Assembly: GCF_016863515.1 (NCBI RefSeq)
Contig: NZ_BOPA01000032.1
Location: forward strand, 1 to 64,000
DNA length: 64,000 nucleotides
Direction: 5' to 3'
Source of the DNA: Micromonospora gifhornensis
Lineage (GTDB): Bacteria; Actinomycetota; Actinomycetes; Mycobacteriales; Micromonosporaceae
A program made the translations under genes and the position numbers. Of the stretch, positions 45,752 through 57,512 are shown piece by piece (the first letter of the stretch is position 1; each line of letters starts with the position of its first letter). Below the pieces are notes generated by a model that was given only the letters and a program-made list of their open reading frames with translations, had not been told where the DNA came from and made no database searches.

Positions 45752-46240
45752 TCAGGAAGCGAAGAACGCCCGGGGGTCGGCGACCAGCACGCCGTGCTCG
45801 GTCAACCGCTCGATCAGGCCGGAGGGCGAGGCGTCGTAGACGATCGCGAGGGCCCGCAGGTCGTCGGCGCGGATCGACAGGACCCGGCCGTTGTAGTCGC
45901 CGCGCTGCTGCTGGATGGCGCGGGCGTACCGGGCGACGTAGGCGAGGTCCTCGCTGGCCTCGTCGTAGAGCCGCTCCAGGTCCAAGACGATCTTGCTGGT
46001 GGGCTCGTGCCGCACCCCGCTGCCGTCGGGCAGCAACTCCGAGACCGGTACGCGGTAGAACTCGGCCAACTCGGCCAGGCGGGACACCGTGACGGCCCGG
46101 TCACCGCGCTCGTACGAGCCGACCACAACCGCCTTCCAACGCCCGTTCGACTTCTCCTCCACGCCCTGCAGGGACAGACCCTGCTGCTGGCGAATGGAGC
46201 GCAGACGGGCGCCCAGAGACTTGGCGTATTCAGAGGGCAT
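45752..46240 (-). CDS. bldD: Developmental master regulator BldD
   Basis: A 162-residue regulator. The N-terminal XRE-type helix-turn-helix (residues 8-70, LRSIRQQQGLSLQGVEEKS) binds DNA. The C-terminal domain carries the c-di-GMP signature RXD-X8-RXXD exactly: R113-G-D115, eight residues, R124-A-D-D127. In Streptomyces, tetrameric c-di-GMP bridges two BldD subunits and holds sporulation genes off. Its presence implies a morphologically differentiating actinomycete. Conserved synteny with nusB-efp. A near-match BldD operator lies over its own transcription start. Confidence 0.96.
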   Translation of the reverse strand: MPSEYAKSLGARLRSIRQQQGLSLQGVEEKSNGRWKAVVVGSYERGDRAVTVSRLAELAEFYRVPVSELLPDGSGVRHEPTSKIVLDLERLYDEASEDLAYVARYARAIQQQRGDYNGRVLSIRADDLRALAIVYDASPSGLIERLTEHGVLVADPRAFFAS

Positions 46241-46280
46241 TCGGACACTCCCAGTGCTGCTCGGGGTTCTCCCAGCGATC

Positions 46281-46322
46281 GCTACGGAGCGTGACGGTAC
46301 GGGGATTCGTAAACGTGGTCAA
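46281..46322 (-). promoter_or_regulatory. bldD promoter with candidate BldD operator
   Basis: Minus strand: -35 TTGACC 46322-46317, 17-bp spacer, -10 TACCGT 46299-46294, leader about 45 nt. Positions 46281-46295, covering the start of transcription, match the published BldD-box consensus at 7 of 9 fixed positions on the minus strand. The rest of the 317-bp gap to pyrR holds TAACGT (46458-46463) as a weak pyr promoter candidate. Confidence 0.65.
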
Positions 46323-46525
46323 GTGGTGGCGATACCTCAGTTGAACACCCCGGTCGACTTGTCCCGTTCTGCCCGCTGAACCGATACGCCGACCGGTCTC
46401 TCCCCGACGTGGTCTGAGCCACTCGTGCCCGACCGTGGTTACGGCAACGACCACTGGTAACGTGGCCCAAGCCCTCCCGCCGGCCGTACCCGGCTGACCT
46501 GGGGGGATCCGACATCCTTTAACGA

Positions 46526-46550
46526 CCCGTCCCGTGAGGCGGGGAAGGAG
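46526..46550 (+). promoter_or_regulatory. PyrR-binding RNA element beside the pyrR ribosome binding site
   Basis: GTCCCGTGAGGC (46529-46540) fits the known PyrR-binding loop pattern UCCNGNGAGG and sits in a small stem (CCCG 46526-46529 with CGGG 46540-46543). The AAGGAGG ribosome binding site begins two bases later, so bound PyrR would block translation, as described for mycobacterial pyr mRNA. Confidence 0.8.
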
Positions 46551-46557
46551 GTCCGCC

Positions 46558-47145
46558 GTGGCCTGCCCACCGGCTGCCCACCCGTCGCCACCGCGACAAC
46601 CCTCGGTGAAGGTGATTCTGACCAGTGCCGAGGTGCAACGTGTCGTCGACCGGATCGCCCACCAGATCCTGGAGAAGACCCAGGGCGCGGCGGACACCGT
46701 ACTGCTCGGAGTGCCGACCCGAGGCGCCCCGCTGGCGCGACGCCTCGCCGAGCGGATCAACGCCTTCGAGGGCACCGCGGTGCCGGTCGGTGTGCTCGAC
46801 ATCACCCTCTACCGCGACGACCTGCGTCGCAACGCCACCCGGGCGGTCGGTCCGACCCAGGTGCCGCCGGGCGGGATCGACGGCATGCGGGTGATCCTCG
46901 TCGACGACGTGCTCTTCTCCGGCCGTACGGTGCGCGCCGCCCTCGACGCGCTGAGCGACCTCGGACGTCCGTCGTCCGTGCAGTTGGCGGTCCTGGTCGA
47001 CCGGGGCCACCGGCAGTTGCCGATCCGCGCCGACTACGTCGGCAAGAACATCCCGACCGCCCTCGCCGAGAGTGTGAAGGTGACGCTGGCCGAGACCGAC
47101 GGCGTCGACGAGGTACGGCTCTACGGGGAGGCCGCGCTTTCATGA
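46558..47145 (+). CDS. pyrR: Bifunctional pyr operon regulator / uracil phosphoribosyltransferase PyrR
   Basis: A 195-residue protein from GTG 46558 with a perfect AAGGAGG. Contains the PRPP loop [36 protein letters not shown] and [20 protein letters not shown]. PyrR senses UMP/UTP and binds pyr mRNA; a matching RNA element sits immediately upstream. First gene of an eight-gene operon; overlaps pyrB by ATGA. The first ~20 residues are a Pro-rich extension. Confidence 0.95.
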   Translation: MACPPAAHPSPPRQPSVKVILTSAEVQRVVDRIAHQILEKTQGAADTVLLGVPTRGAPLARRLAERINAFEGTAVPVGVLDITLYRDDLRRNATRAVGPTQVPPGGIDGMRVILVDDVLFSGRTVRAALDALSDLGRPSSVQLAVLVDRGHRQLPIRADYVGKNIPTALAESVKVTLAETDGVDEVRLYGEAALS

Positions 47146-48068
47146 TCAGGCACCTGCTCTCCGGCGCCGATCTCGACGCCGACACCGCCATCCAGATCCT
47201 GGACACCGCGGCCGAGATGGCCGCCGTCTCCGGCCGCGAGGTCAAGAAGCTGCCCGCGCTGCGCGGACGTACGGTGGTCAACCTCTTCTACGAGGACTCC
47301 ACCCGGACCCGGATCTCCTTCGAGGCGGCGGCGAAGCGGCTCAGCGCCGACGTGATCAACTTCTCGGCCAAGGGGTCCAGCGTCGCCAAGGGCGAGAGCC
47401 TCAAGGACACCGCGCTGACCCTGCAGGCGATGGGCGCCGACGCGGTGGTCGTCCGGCACCCGGCCTCCGGCGCCCCGCACCGGCTCGCCGACTGGGTCGA
47501 CGGTTCGGTGGTCAACGCCGGTGACGGCACCCACGAGCATCCCACCCAGGCGCTGCTGGACGCGTACACGATGCGCTCCCGGATGGGCCGGCTGGCCGGT
47601 CTGTCGGTCGCGGTCGTCGGGGACGTGCTGCACTCGCGGGTGGCCCGGTCGAACGTGCTGCTGCTGTCCACCCTCGGCGCGAAGGTCACCCTGGTCGGGC
47701 CGCCCACCCTCATCCCGGTCGACATCGCCGCCGCCCTGGCTCCCGGCACCGCCGTCTGCTACGACCTCGACGCGGTGCTGCCGTCGACGGACGTGGTGAT
47801 GATGCTGCGGGTGCAACGGGAGCGGATGGGCGACTCCTACTTCCCGTCCGCCCGCGAGTACGCCCGCCGCTACGGTCTCGACGGCGCCCGCATGCGCCGG
47901 TTGCCGGAGCACGCGATCGTCATGCACCCCGGTCCGATGAACCGGGGCATGGAGATCACCCCGGAGGTCGCCGACTCGCCCCGCTCCACCATCGTCGAAC
48001 AGGTCACCAACGGAGTCTCCGTACGGATGGCCGTCCTCTACCTGCTGCTCGGGGGAAACAACCGGTGA
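47142..48068 (+). CDS. pyrB: Aspartate carbamoyltransferase catalytic subunit
   Basis: A 308-residue enzyme making carbamoyl-aspartate. Carbamoyl-phosphate site [13 protein letters not shown] (about 48-60) and the [10 protein letters not shown] and MHPGPMNRG motifs are intact. No pyrI regulatory gene is present, as in other Gram-positives. Coupled to pyrR and pyrC by 4-bp overlaps. Confidence 0.97.
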   Translation: MIRHLLSGADLDADTAIQILDTAAEMAAVSGREVKKLPALRGRTVVNLFYEDSTRTRISFEAAAKRLSADVINFSAKGSSVAKGESLKDTALTLQAMGADAVVVRHPASGAPHRLADWVDGSVVNAGDGTHEHPTQALLDAYTMRSRMGRLAGLSVAVVGDVLHSRVARSNVLLLSTLGAKVTLVGPPTLIPVDIAAALAPGTAVCYDLDAVLPSTDVVMMLRVQRERMGDSYFPSAREYARRYGLDGARMRRLPEHAIVMHPGPMNRGMEITPEVADSPRSTIVEQVTNGVSVRMAVLYLLLGGNNR

Positions 48069-49396
48069 ACTCGTACCTGATCAGAAACGTCAGCGTGCTC
48101 GGCGCGGCACCGACCGACCTGCTGCTGCGCGACGGCGTGGTCGCCGAGGTGGGTCGGGGGCTGTCCGCGCCGGACGCAGTCGTGATCGACGCCGACGGGC
48201 TGGTGGCCCTGCCCGGCCTGGTCGACCTGCACACCCACCTGCGCGAGCCGGGCCGGGAGGACGCCGAGACCGTCGAGACGGGTTCCCGGGCGGCGGCGCT
48301 GGGCGGCTACACCGCGGTCTGCGCGATGGCGAACACCTCGCCGGTGGCCGACACCGCCGGGGTGGTCGAGCAGGTCTGGCGGCTCGGTCGGGAGGCCGGG
48401 CTGGTCGACGTGCAGCCGATCGGCGCGGTCACCGTCGGGCTGGCCGGCGAGCGCCTCGCCGAGCTGGGCGCGATGGCCGACTCGGCCGCCCGGGTGCGGA
48501 TCTTCTCCGACGACGGGCACTGCGTCGCCGACCCGAGGCTGATGCGCCGCGCCCTGGAGTACGTCAAGGCGTTCGACGGGATCATCGCCCAGCACGCCGA
48601 GGAGCCCCGGCTCACCGAGGGCGCGCAGATGCACGAGGGTGAGGTCTCCACCCGGCTGGGCCTGACCGGCTGGCCGGCGGTGGCCGAGGAGGCGATCATC
48701 GCCCGGGACGTGCTGCTGACCGAGCACGTCGGCGGCCGGCTGCACGTCTGCCACGTCTCCACCGCCGGCAGCGTCGAGGTGCTGCGTCAGGCCAAGGCGC
48801 GCGGCGTACGGGTCACCGCCGAGGTGACCCCGCACCACCTGCTGCTCACCGACTCGGTCGTCGGCGGCAGCAACGAACTCGCCAGCCCCGCCATCGCGGA
48901 CACCTGGCACCCGGCCGGGGCGTACGACCCGGTGTACAAGGTCAACCCGCCGCTGCGTACCGCCGCCGACGTCGCCGCCCTGCGGGCCGCGCTGGTCGAC
49001 GGCGTGATCGACATCATCGCCACCGACCACGCCCCGCACGCCGTGGAGGACAAGGAGTGCGAGTGGGCGTACGCCCGGCCGGGCATGCTCGGGCTGGAGA
49101 CGGCGCTGTCGATCGCGCTCGACGTACTCGGCCCCGAATGGGACATGATCGCCGAGCGGATGTCGCGCACCCCGGCCCGCATCGCCGGGCTGACCGAGCA
49201 CGGCCGTGATCCCGCCCCCGGAGTTCCGGCCAACCTGACCCTGGTCGACCCGGCGAGCCGCCGGCTGATCGACCCGGCTGAGTCGGCAAGTCGCAGCCGC
49301 AACACCCCGTACGCCCGGATGACGCTGCCGGGTCGCATCGTGGCGACCTTCCTGCGTGGCGAGGCGACGGTCCTGGACGGAAAGGCAGTCAAGTGA
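48065..49396 (+). CDS. pyrC: Dihydroorotase
   Basis: A 443-residue class I (long) zinc enzyme from GTG 48065. [16 protein letters not shown] with two metal His, the carboxylated-Lys region, [11 protein letters not shown] and [13 protein letters not shown] are present. Converts carbamoyl-aspartate to dihydroorotate. Overlaps both neighbours. Confidence 0.97.
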   Translation: MNSYLIRNVSVLGAAPTDLLLRDGVVAEVGRGLSAPDAVVIDADGLVALPGLVDLHTHLREPGREDAETVETGSRAAALGGYTAVCAMANTSPVADTAGVVEQVWRLGREAGLVDVQPIGAVTVGLAGERLAELGAMADSAARVRIFSDDGHCVADPRLMRRALEYVKAFDGIIAQHAEEPRLTEGAQMHEGEVSTRLGLTGWPAVAEEAIIARDVLLTEHVGGRLHVCHVSTAGSVEVLRQAKARGVRVTAEVTPHHLLLTDSVVGGSNELASPAIADTWHPAGAYDPVYKVNPPLRTAADVAALRAALVDGVIDIIATDHAPHAVEDKECEWAYARPGMLGLETALSIALDVLGPEWDMIAERMSRTPARIAGLTEHGRDPAPGVPANLTLVDPASRRLIDPAESASRSRNTPYARMTLPGRIVATFLRGEATVLDGKAVK

Positions 49397-50556
49397 GTCG
49401 TAGGCGTCCAGCGATTCTCGTCCTGGAGGACGGGCGCACGTTTCATGGTGAGGCGTACGGCAGTGTCGGGGAGACCTTCGGTGAGGCGGTCTTCAACACC
49501 GGGATGACCGGTTATCAGGAGACGCTTACCGACCCGTCGTACCACCGGCAGGTCGTGGTGCAGACCGTCCCGCACGTCGGCAACACCGGTGTCAACGCCG
49601 AGGACGACGAGTCCCGGCGGATCTGGGTGGCCGGTTACGTGGTGCGTGACCCGGCCCGGATCAGCTCGAACTGGCGCGCCACCGGCGGGCTGGAGGACCG
49701 GCTGGCCACCGAGGGCATCGTCGGCATCAGCGGGGTGGACACCCGGGCGTTGACCCGGCACCTGCGCGAGCGTGGCGCGATGCGGGTCGGCATCTCCAGC
49801 ATCGACGACGACCCGCGCGCCCTGCTGGCCCGGGTCCGCCAGTCGCCGCAGATGGTGGGCGCGGACCTGTCCGCCGAGGTGACCACCACCGTGCCCTACG
49901 TGGTGGCCGCCGAGGGCGAGCACCGGTTCACGGTGGCCGCGTTGGATCTGGGCATCAAGCGCAACGTGCCGCGTCGGCTCGCCGCCCGGGGTGTGACCAC
50001 CCACGTGCTGCCGGTCACCGCGACCATCGACGATCTGCTGGCCACCGGCGCGGACGCGATCTTCTTCTCGCCCGGTCCGGGTGACCCGGCCACCGCCGAC
50101 GGGCCGGTGAAGCTGGCCCGTGAGGTGCTGCGCCGCAAGGTGCCGCTGTTCGGCATCTGCTTCGGCAGCCAGATCCTCGGTCGGGCGCTCGGCTTCGGCA
50201 CCTACAAGCTCGACTACGGCCACCGCGGCATCAACCAGCCGGTGCTGGACCGGATGACCGGCAAGGTCGAGGTGACCAGCCACAACCACGGCTTCGCCGT
50301 GCAGGTGCCCGGCGTCACGCCCGGCGCGACGGTGCCCGACACGGTCATCGAGACCGAGTTCGGCGGTGTGCAGGTCAGCCACGTCTGCCTCAACGACAAC
50401 GTGGTCGAGGGGCTGCGGGCCCTGGACGTGCCCGCGTTCACCGTCCAGTACCACCCGGAGGCGGCGTCCGGCCCGCACGACGCGGACTACCTCTTCGACC
50501 GTTTCGCCGAACTGATCGAGGGTCGGACCCACAACAAGGGACACAGCAATGCCTAA
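49393..50556 (+). CDS. carA: Carbamoyl-phosphate synthase small (glutaminase) subunit
   Basis: A 387-residue class I glutaminase from GTG 49393. Nucleophile Cys in [15 protein letters not shown] and the His/Glu pair in [11 protein letters not shown] complete the triad. It passes ammonia to CarB. Overlaps pyrC by 4 bp and carB by 8 bp. Confidence 0.97.
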   Translation: MSRRRPAILVLEDGRTFHGEAYGSVGETFGEAVFNTGMTGYQETLTDPSYHRQVVVQTVPHVGNTGVNAEDDESRRIWVAGYVVRDPARISSNWRATGGLEDRLATEGIVGISGVDTRALTRHLRERGAMRVGISSIDDDPRALLARVRQSPQMVGADLSAEVTTTVPYVVAAEGEHRFTVAALDLGIKRNVPRRLAARGVTTHVLPVTATIDDLLATGADAIFFSPGPGDPATADGPVKLAREVLRRKVPLFGICFGSQILGRALGFGTYKLDYGHRGINQPVLDRMTGKVEVTSHNHGFAVQVPGVTPGATVPDTVIETEFGGVQVSHVCLNDNVVEGLRALDVPAFTVQYHPEAASGPHDADYLFDRFAELIEGRTHNKGHSNA

Positions 50557-53500
50557 GCGGAGCGATCTCAAGCACATTCTGGTGATCGGCTCAGGGCCGA
50601 TCGTCATCGGGCAGGCCTGCGAGTTCGACTACTCCGGCACCCAGGCGTGCCGGGTGCTGCGCAGCGAGGGGATCCGGGTCAGCCTGGTCAACTCGAACCC
50701 GGCCACGATCATGACCGACCCGGAGTTCGCCGACGCCACGTACGTCGAGCCGATCACCCCGGAGTTCGTCGAGCTGGTCATCGCCAAGGAGCGGCCGGAC
50801 GCGGTGCTGCCGACCCTCGGCGGGCAGACCGCGCTGAACACCGCGGTCGCGTTGCACGAGGCCGGGGTGCTGGAGAAGTACGGGGTCGAGCTGATCGGCG
50901 CGAACATCGACGCGATCCGCCGCGGCGAGGACCGGCAGCTGTTCAAGGAGATCGTGGCCAAGGCGGGCGTACGGCTCGAGGTGGCCGACCCGGAGGGCCT
51001 GGTGCCCCGCTCGCGGGTGTGCCACTCGATGGACGAGGTCCGCGAGACCGTTGCCGACCTGGGTCTGCCGGTGGTGATCCGGCCGTCGTTCACCATGGGC
51101 GGGCTCGGTTCCGGCATGGCGCACAACGACGAGGACCTGGAGCGCATCGCCGGCGCGGGGCTGGCCGCCAGCCCGGTGCACGAGGTGCTGATCGAGGAGA
51201 GCGTGCTCGGCTGGAAGGAGTACGAGCTCGAACTCATGCGGGACCGGCACGACAACGTGGTGGTGGTCTGCTCGATCGAGAACATCGACCCGATGGGTGT
51301 GCACACCGGCGACAGCGTGACCGTGGCACCGGCCATGACGCTCACCGACCGCGAGTTCCAGCAGCTGCGTGACCTGGGTATCGCGGTGCTGCGCGAGGTC
51401 GGGGTGGACACCGGCGGCTGCAACATCCAGTTCGCGATCAACCCGGCCGACGGGCGGATCGTGGTCATCGAGATGAACCCGCGGGTGTCCCGTTCGTCGG
51501 CGCTGGCCTCCAAGGCGACCGGCTTCCCGATCGCGAAGATCGCCGCGAAGCTGGCCATCGGCTACACCCTCGACGAGATCCCCAACGACATCACCCGTAA
51601 GACGCCGGCGGCGTTCGAGCCGACGCTGGACTACGTCGTGGTGAAGATCCCCCGGTTCGCGTTCGAGAAGTTCCCCGGCGCGGACCCGGAGCTGACCACC
51701 ACGATGAAGTCCGTCGGCGAGGCGATGAGCCTCGGCCGCAACTTCCCCGAGGCGCTGAACAAGGCGATGCGGTCGATGGAGACCAGGGCCGCAGGCTTCT
51801 GGACGGTGCCCGACCCGGCGGGCGCGACAAAGGAGAACACCCTCGCCGCGTTGGCCACCCCGCACGACGGCAGGCTCTACACGGTGGAGCGGGCGCTGCG
51901 CCTGGGCGCCTCGATCGCCGAGGTCACCGCGGCCTCCGGCGGCATCGACCCGTGGTTCGTGGACCAGATCGCCGCGCTGGTGGAGCTGCGCAACGAGATC
52001 GTGGCCGCGCCGGTGCTCGACGGTGACCTGCTGTACCAGGCCAAGCGGGCCGGCCTGTCCGACCGTCAGTTGGCCGCGCTGCGGCCCGAACTGGCCGCCG
52101 AGGACGGCGTGCGGACCCTGCGGCACCGGCTCGGGATCCGGCCGGTCTACAAGACGGTGGACACCTGCGCCGCCGAGTTCGAGGCCACCACCCCGTACCA
52201 CTACTCGTCGTACGACGCGGAGACCGAGGTGATGGGGTCGCCGCGACCGAAGGTGCTGATCCTCGGGTCCGGACCGAACCGCATCGGGCAGGGCATCGAG
52301 TTCGACTACTCCTGCGTGCACGCGGTCCAGGCGCTGCGCGGTGCGCAGTCGGGCGTCGGCGGCACCGGGTTCGAGACCGTGATGGTCAACTGCAACCCGG
52401 AGACCGTCTCCACCGACTACGACACCGCCGACCGGCTCTACTTCGAGCCGCTGACCTTCGAGGACGTGCTGGAGGTCTGGCACGCCGAGGACACCTCCGG
52501 TCGGGAGGCCGGTGGGCCCGGCGTGGTGGGCGTGATCGTGCAGCTGGGCGGGCAGACCCCGCTCGGGTTGGCGCAGCGGCTCAAGGACGCCGGGGTGCCG
52601 GTGGTCGGCACCTCCCCGGAGTCGATCCACCTGGCCGAGGAGCGGGGCGCGTTCGGGTCGCTGCTGGCCCGGGCCGGTCTGCGGGCTCCGGAGCACGGCA
52701 CCGCCACCTCGTACGAGGAGGCGAAGGAGATCGCCGACGAGATCGGCTACCCGGTGCTGGTCCGCCCGTCGTACGTGCTTGGCGGTCGGGGCATGGAGAT
52801 CGTCTACGACGATGCCACCCTGCGTGACTACATCGGGCGGGCCACCGACATCTCCCCGAACCACCCGGTGCTCGTCGACCGGTTCCTCGACGACGCCATC
52901 GAGATCGACGTGGACGCGCTCTGCGACGCCGACGGGGAGGTGTATCTCGGCGGTGTGATGGAGCACATCGAGGAGGCGGGCATCCACTCCGGCGACTCCT
53001 CCTGCGCGCTGCCGCCGATCACCCTGGCCGGTTCGCACGTGGCGCAGGTCCGCCGGTACACCGAGGCGATCGCCCGGGGCGTCGGCGTACGCGGCCTGCT
53101 CAACGTGCAGTACGCGCTGAAGGACGACACGTTGTACGTGCTGGAGGCCAACCCGCGCGCCTCGCGTACGGTGCCGTTCGTCTCCAAGGCCACGGCGGTG
53201 CCGCTGGCCAAGGCGGCGGCCCGGATCGCCCTCGGGGCGACCATCGCCGAGCTGCGGGCCGAGGGCATGCTGCCGGCGACCGGGGACGGTGGCACCCTGC
53301 CGCCGGACGCCCCGATCGCGGTCAAGGAGGCGGTCCTGCCGTTCAAGCGGTTCCGGACGCCGGCCGGCAAGGGGGTGGATTCGCTGCTCGGCCCGGAGAT
53401 GAAGTCGACGGGTGAGGTGATGGGCATCGACACCGCCTTCGGGCACGCCTTCGCCAAGTCCCAGTCGGCCGCGTACGGGTCACTGCCCATCCGGGGCAAG

Positions 53501-53917
53501 ATCTTCGTCTCGGTGGCGAACCGGGACAAGCGCGGCATGATCTTCCCGGTGAAGCGGCTGGCGGATCTGGGCTTCGAGATCGTCGCGACGGCCGGTACCG
53601 CCGAGGTGTTGCGTCGGCACGGCATCGCCTGCGAGGTTGCCCGCAAGCACTACGAGGCCGGTGCCGACGACGACGCGGTGTCGCTGATCCGCAGCAACCA
53701 GATCGCCCTGGTGATCAACACCCCGCAGGGGTCCGGTGCCAGCGCCCGTTCCGACGGCTACGAGATCCGCAGCGCCGCGGTCACGGCGGACATCCCCTGC
53801 GTCACCACGGTGCCCGGGGTGGCCGCCGCCGTGATGGGCATCGAGGCCCGCATCCGCGGCGACATGCAGGTCCGCCCCCTGCAGGCCCTGCACGCCACCC
53901 TCCGGACCTCCCGATGA
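50549..53917 (+). CDS. carB: Carbamoyl-phosphate synthase large subunit
   Basis: A 1122-residue enzyme with two homologous ATP-grasp halves (about 1-550 and 555-940) and a C-terminal MGS-like allosteric domain. [20 protein letters not shown] opens the first half and [19 protein letters not shown] the second; ATP-grasp motifs [16 protein letters not shown] and [15 protein letters not shown] are seen. Supplies carbamoyl phosphate to pyrimidines and arginine. Follows carA with an 8-bp overlap. Confidence 0.98.
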   Translation: MPKRSDLKHILVIGSGPIVIGQACEFDYSGTQACRVLRSEGIRVSLVNSNPATIMTDPEFADATYVEPITPEFVELVIAKERPDAVLPTLGGQTALNTAVALHEAGVLEKYGVELIGANIDAIRRGEDRQLFKEIVAKAGVRLEVADPEGLVPRSRVCHSMDEVRETVADLGLPVVIRPSFTMGGLGSGMAHNDEDLERIAGAGLAASPVHEVLIEESVLGWKEYELELMRDRHDNVVVVCSIENIDPMGVHTGDSVTVAPAMTLTDREFQQLRDLGIAVLREVGVDTGGCNIQFAINPADGRIVVIEMNPRVSRSSALASKATGFPIAKIAAKLAIGYTLDEIPNDITRKTPAAFEPTLDYVVVKIPRFAFEKFPGADPELTTTMKSVGEAMSLGRNFPEALNKAMRSMETRAAGFWTVPDPAGATKENTLAALATPHDGRLYTVERALRLGASIAEVTAASGGIDPWFVDQIAALVELRNEIVAAPVLDGDLLYQAKRAGLSDRQLAALRPELAAEDGVRTLRHRLGIRPVYKTVDTCAAEFEATTPYHYSSYDAETEVMGSPRPKVLILGSGPNRIGQGIEFDYSCVHAVQALRGAQSGVGGTGFETVMVNCNPETVSTDYDTADRLYFEPLTFEDVLEVWHAEDTSGREAGGPGVVGVIVQLGGQTPLGLAQRLKDAGVPVVGTSPESIHLAEERGAFGSLLARAGLRAPEHGTATSYEEAKEIADEIGYPVLVRPSYVLGGRGMEIVYDDATLRDYIGRATDISPNHPVLVDRFLDDAIEIDVDALCDADGEVYLGGVMEHIEEAGIHSGDSSCALPPITLAGSHVAQVRRYTEAIARGVGVRGLLNVQYALKDDTLYVLEANPRASRTVPFVSKATAVPLAKAAARIALGATIAELRAEGMLPATGDGGTLPPDAPIAVKEAVLPFKRFRTPAGKGVDSLLGPEMKSTGEVMGIDTAFGHAFAKSQSAAYGSLPIRGKIFVSVANRDKRGMIFPVKRLADLGFEIVATAGTAEVLRRHGIACEVARKHYEAGADDDAVSLIRSNQIALVINTPQGSGASARSDGYEIRSAAVTADIPCVTTVPGVAAAVMGIEARIRGDMQVRPLQALHATLRTSR

Positions 53918-53977
53918 CCCTCGCTGCACCCATGTCGATCATGGGGTTGGTGGCGGTGGCGCCGGGAGGTGGGCGTG

Positions 53978-55015
53978 ATGTTTGAGCAGACGGTGCGGCG
54001 GGGGTTGTTCCGGATCGGTGGCGGCGACGCCGAGGCGGCCCATGAGTGGACGTTGCGGCGGTTGAGCGCCCTGTCGCGGACGCCGGGGGCGTTGGCGGTG
54101 CTGCGCGCCCGGTACGCGGTGGCCGCACCCCGGACCGTGTTCGGGGTGCGCTTTCCGAACCCGGTGGGACTGGCCGCCGGGATGGACAAGGACGGGGCGG
54201 CGCTGCCGGCGTGGCCGGCGTTGGGCTTCGGGTTCGTCGAGGTCGGCACGGTGACGGCGTACCCGCAGCCGGGCAACCCCCGGCCGCGGCTGTTCCGGCT
54301 GCCGGACAGCGAGGCAGTGATCAACCGGATGGGCTTCAACAACGCGGGAGCCGAGGCCCTGGCGGCCCGGCTGGCGGCGTTGCCGCGCCCGTTGGGCGTA
54401 CCGCTGGGGATCTCGCTCGGCAAGTCCAAGGTGACGCCGCTGGACGAGGCGGTGGCCGACTACCAGGCGTCGTACCGCGCGTTGCGCGGGCACGGCGACT
54501 ACTTCGCGGTAAACGTCTCCTCGCCGAACACCCCCGGCCTGCGTGCCCTGCAGGACCGGGATCACCTGGACGCGCTGCTCGCCGCGCTGGTGGGGGAGAA
54601 GCCGGTGCTTGTGAAGATCGCCCCGGACCTGACCGAACCCGCCATCGCCGAGCTGCTGGAGGTGTGCCTGGCGCGGGGTGCCGCCGGGGTGATCGCCACG
54701 AACACCACGCTGGGGCGCGACGGCCTCGCGCCGAGCGACCGGCATCGCGCCGGCGAGGCCGGCGGCCTGTCCGGTCGACCGCTGACCGACCGGGCCCGAC
54801 AGGTGGTCGACTTCGTGCACCGGGAGACCGGCGGACGGCTGCCGATCATCGGGGTGGGTGGCATCGTGCACCCCGACGACGCCGCCCGGATGTTCGACGC
54901 CGGCGCCAGCCTGGTGCAGCTCTACACCGGCTTCATCTACCGAGGCCCGGCCCTGCCCCGCGCCGTCGCCCGGGCGGCGGCGACCGCACCGCAGGCAGCC
55001 ACCACCACACCATGA
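53978..55015 (+). CDS. pyrD: Dihydroorotate dehydrogenase, class 2 (quinone-dependent)
   Basis: A 345-residue flavoenzyme from ATG 53978 (GGGAGGTGG upstream; GTG 53975 and 53969 are in frame). An amphipathic N-terminal region, [37 protein letters not shown] with the class 2 catalytic Ser, and [14 protein letters not shown] place it in class 2, membrane-associated and quinone-linked. Confidence 0.96.
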   Translation: MFEQTVRRGLFRIGGGDAEAAHEWTLRRLSALSRTPGALAVLRARYAVAAPRTVFGVRFPNPVGLAAGMDKDGAALPAWPALGFGFVEVGTVTAYPQPGNPRPRLFRLPDSEAVINRMGFNNAGAEALAARLAALPRPLGVPLGISLGKSKVTPLDEAVADYQASYRALRGHGDYFAVNVSSPNTPGLRALQDRDHLDALLAALVGEKPVLVKIAPDLTEPAIAELLEVCLARGAAGVIATNTTLGRDGLAPSDRHRAGEAGGLSGRPLTDRARQVVDFVHRETGGRLPIIGVGGIVHPDDAARMFDAGASLVQLYTGFIYRGPALPRAVARAAATAPQAATTTP

Positions 55016-55156
55016 CCGACCACGGTGGGGCGGGCTGTGCCGGATCCGGAGACGGACCGCGACCGGCCCGCTTCACCCACCGGAGGTGTACGAGCGACGG
55101 GCGCCGGGGGCGGGCCGTTCGCGGCACCGACGACCGGGTGCCGGAGGGGAGAACTG

Positions 55157-56431
55157 GTGACTCCGGAGGAACTGCTCGCCGCCGACGCCGCGCACGTCTG
55201 GCATCCGTACGCGGCCCTGCCGCCGGCTGTGCCGCCGTACCTGGTGGAGGCGGCCGAGGGGGTGCGGCTGCGGCTGGCCGACGGGCGTGAGCTGGTCGAC
55301 GGGATGTCGTCGTGGTGGGCGGCGATCCACGGCTACCGGCATCCCGTGCTGGACGCGGCGGTGACCGACCAGTTGGGTCGGATGAGCCACGTCATGTTCG
55401 GCGGGTTGACCCACGCCCCGGCCGTCGAGTTGGCCCGCACGCTCGTCGAGTTGGCGCCCGACGGGCTGGAGCACGTGTTCCTGGCCGACTCGGGCTCGGT
55501 CAGCGTCGAGGTCGCGATCAAGATGTGCCTGCAGTACCAGCGGGCCACCGGCCGGCCGCAGCGGCGGCGGCTGGGCACCTGGCGCGGTGGCTACCACGGG
55601 GACACGTTCCACCCGATGAGCGTCTGCGACCCCGAGGGCGGGATGCACCATCTCTGGGGCGACGTGCTGCCCCGGCAGGTCTTCGCGCCGGTGCCGCCGG
55701 GTGGCTTCGACACACCCCCCGATCCGGCGTACGAGGCGGCGCTTGTCGACGCGGTGCAGCGGCACGCCGACGAGTTGGCCGCGGTGATCGTGGAGCCGGT
55801 GGTGCAGGGCGCCGGTGGCATGCGGTTCCACCACCCCCACTACCTGAGGGTGCTGCGCGAGGTGACCCGGGCGCACGGGGTGCTGCTGATCTTCGACGAG
55901 ATCGCCACCGGGTTCGGGCGTACCGGGACGATGTTCGCCGCCGAGCACGCCGGGGTCGTTCCGGACGTGATGTGTGTGGGCAAGGCCCTCACCGGCGGCT
56001 ACCTGACCCTGGCCGCCGCGCTGTGCACCCCCGAGGTCGCGGCGGGCATCCGTACGGGTGGGGTGCTGGCACACGGCCCCACGTTCATGGGTAATCCGCT
56101 CGCCTGTGCGGTCGCCAACGCCTCGTTGGGGCTGCTGCGGGCGGGGGACTGGGCCGGGCAGGTGGCCAGGCTTCAGCGTCAGCTGCGGGCCGGTCTGGAG
56201 CCGTTGCGTGGCCTGCCGGGCGTGACCGATGTCCGGGTGCTCGGCGGCATCGGGGTGGTGCAACTCGACCACGAGGTGGACATGGCGGCTGCCACCGCCG
56301 CGGCGGTGGGCCAGGGGGTGTGGCTGCGACCGTTCCGGGATCTGATCTACACGATGCCGCCGTACGTCACCGACGACGCCGACCTGGCCCGGATCGCGGC
56401 GGCTGTCGGCGCGGCCGCCCGGGTCGCCTGA
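55157..56431 (+). CDS. bioA: Adenosylmethionine-8-amino-7-oxononanoate aminotransferase
   Basis: A 424-residue class III PLP aminotransferase from GTG 55157 (GGAGGGGAG upstream). WHPYAALPP at the start and [19 protein letters not shown] match BioA; PLP Lys276 lies in [27 protein letters not shown] holds the PLP Asp. It uses SAM to make DAPA for biotin. Its place between pyrD and pyrF, with no other bio gene nearby, is unusual and suggests co-expression with pyrimidine synthesis. Confidence 0.93.
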   Translation: MTPEELLAADAAHVWHPYAALPPAVPPYLVEAAEGVRLRLADGRELVDGMSSWWAAIHGYRHPVLDAAVTDQLGRMSHVMFGGLTHAPAVELARTLVELAPDGLEHVFLADSGSVSVEVAIKMCLQYQRATGRPQRRRLGTWRGGYHGDTFHPMSVCDPEGGMHHLWGDVLPRQVFAPVPPGGFDTPPDPAYEAALVDAVQRHADELAAVIVEPVVQGAGGMRFHHPHYLRVLREVTRAHGVLLIFDEIATGFGRTGTMFAAEHAGVVPDVMCVGKALTGGYLTLAAALCTPEVAAGIRTGGVLAHGPTFMGNPLACAVANASLGLLRAGDWAGQVARLQRQLRAGLEPLRGLPGVTDVRVLGGIGVVQLDHEVDMAAATAAAVGQGVWLRPFRDLIYTMPPYVTDDADLARIAAAVGAAARVA

Positions 56432-56504
56432 GTAACCGGTAGCCCGCAGGAGCCGAGTTTGAGTAGTCGGACAGGGCAGATTGAGCACTGAGAGGAAGGC
56501 ACGG

Positions 56505-57341
56505 ATGGAGAGCTTTGGGGCCCGGCTGCATCGGGCCGTTCGCGAGCGCGGACCGCTCTGCGTCGGCATCGATCCGCACCCGGCACTGCTGGCCCGGTGG
56601 GGTCTGGCCGACGACGTGGACGGGCTCCGCCGCTTCGCCGCGACGGTCGTCGACGCCCTCGGTGACCGGGTTGCGGTGGTCAAGCCGCAGTCGGCGTTCT
56701 TCGAACGATTCGGGTCCCACGGGGTGGCGGTGCTTGAGTCAACTATCCGACAGTTGCGTGAGCGCGGCGCGCTCGTTCTCCTCGACGTCAAGCGTGGCGA
56801 CATCGGCTCGACGGTCCAGGCGTACGCCTCGGCGTACCTCGACCCATCCAGCCCCATGCATGTCGACGCGATCACGGCAAGCCCATTCCTGGGGGTCGGA
56901 TCGTTGGCCCCCATGTTCGAACTGGCCGCCGAACACGGCGGCGGGGTCTTCGTCCTGGCGCTCACCTCCAACCCCGAGGGCGCCTCGGTCCAGCGCGCCA
57001 CGACCGCCGACGGACGCACCGTCGCGCAGACCGTGATTGACGAGATTTCCCAGCTCAACGCCGGTGCGGAGCCGCTCGGAAGCATCGGTGCGGTGGTCGG
57101 GGCGACGGTCGGCGAGACCGGCTGCGACCTGTCGGCGATGAACGGTCCGTTGCTCGCGCCGGGCCTCGGCGCGCAGGGCGCCACGGCGGCGGATCTCCGC
57201 GTCGTGTTCGGCTCGAGCCTGCCCGCCGTGCTGCCGTCGTACTCCCGAGAGGTGTTGGGAGCGGGCCCAGACCCGGAGGCTCTGCGGGCCGCAGCCGACC
57301 GAACGGTCGCCGACTGCCGGGCCGCACTCAAGCTGTCATGA
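56505..57341 (+). CDS. pyrF: Orotidine-5'-phosphate decarboxylase, subfamily 2
   Basis: A 278-residue TIM-barrel enzyme making UMP. ATG 56505 is chosen for GAGGAAGG. Active-site LLDVKRGDIGST contains the Asp-Lys-x-x-Asp tetrad; the FGARLHRAV start and ITASPFLGVGSL fit the long actinobacterial subfamily. Last gene of the pyr operon. Confidence 0.95.
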   Translation: MESFGARLHRAVRERGPLCVGIDPHPALLARWGLADDVDGLRRFAATVVDALGDRVAVVKPQSAFFERFGSHGVAVLESTIRQLRERGALVLLDVKRGDIGSTVQAYASAYLDPSSPMHVDAITASPFLGVGSLAPMFELAAEHGGGVFVLALTSNPEGASVQRATTADGRTVAQTVIDEISQLNAGAEPLGSIGAVVGATVGETGCDLSAMNGPLLAPGLGAQGATAADLRVVFGSSLPAVLPSYSREVLGAGPDPEALRAAADRTVADCRAALKLS

Positions 57342-57512
57342 CTGACTGACGGCTCGGTCACTTTGTGGTGATCATCGCGCGCCCACGTTGCCGAAAGCTC
57401 CGTTGACCGCTAGTTTTCCCCGCGCTGGGAACCCCTTGGTTCACAGCGACACCACGTTTCACAGATGCGGCGGTGCGTCCCGCCCGTCGCGATAGGGACC
57501 TGAGGAGAACTG

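Noticed and set aside
50150-50190. Damaged CarA active site (GICFGSQ instead of the common GICLGHQ)
   Set aside because: The catalytic Cys and the later His/Glu are present, and variation at this His is common in actinobacteria.
50591-53446. 951-residue minus-strand open frame
   Set aside because: Antisense shadow of carB; no domain or ribosome binding site.
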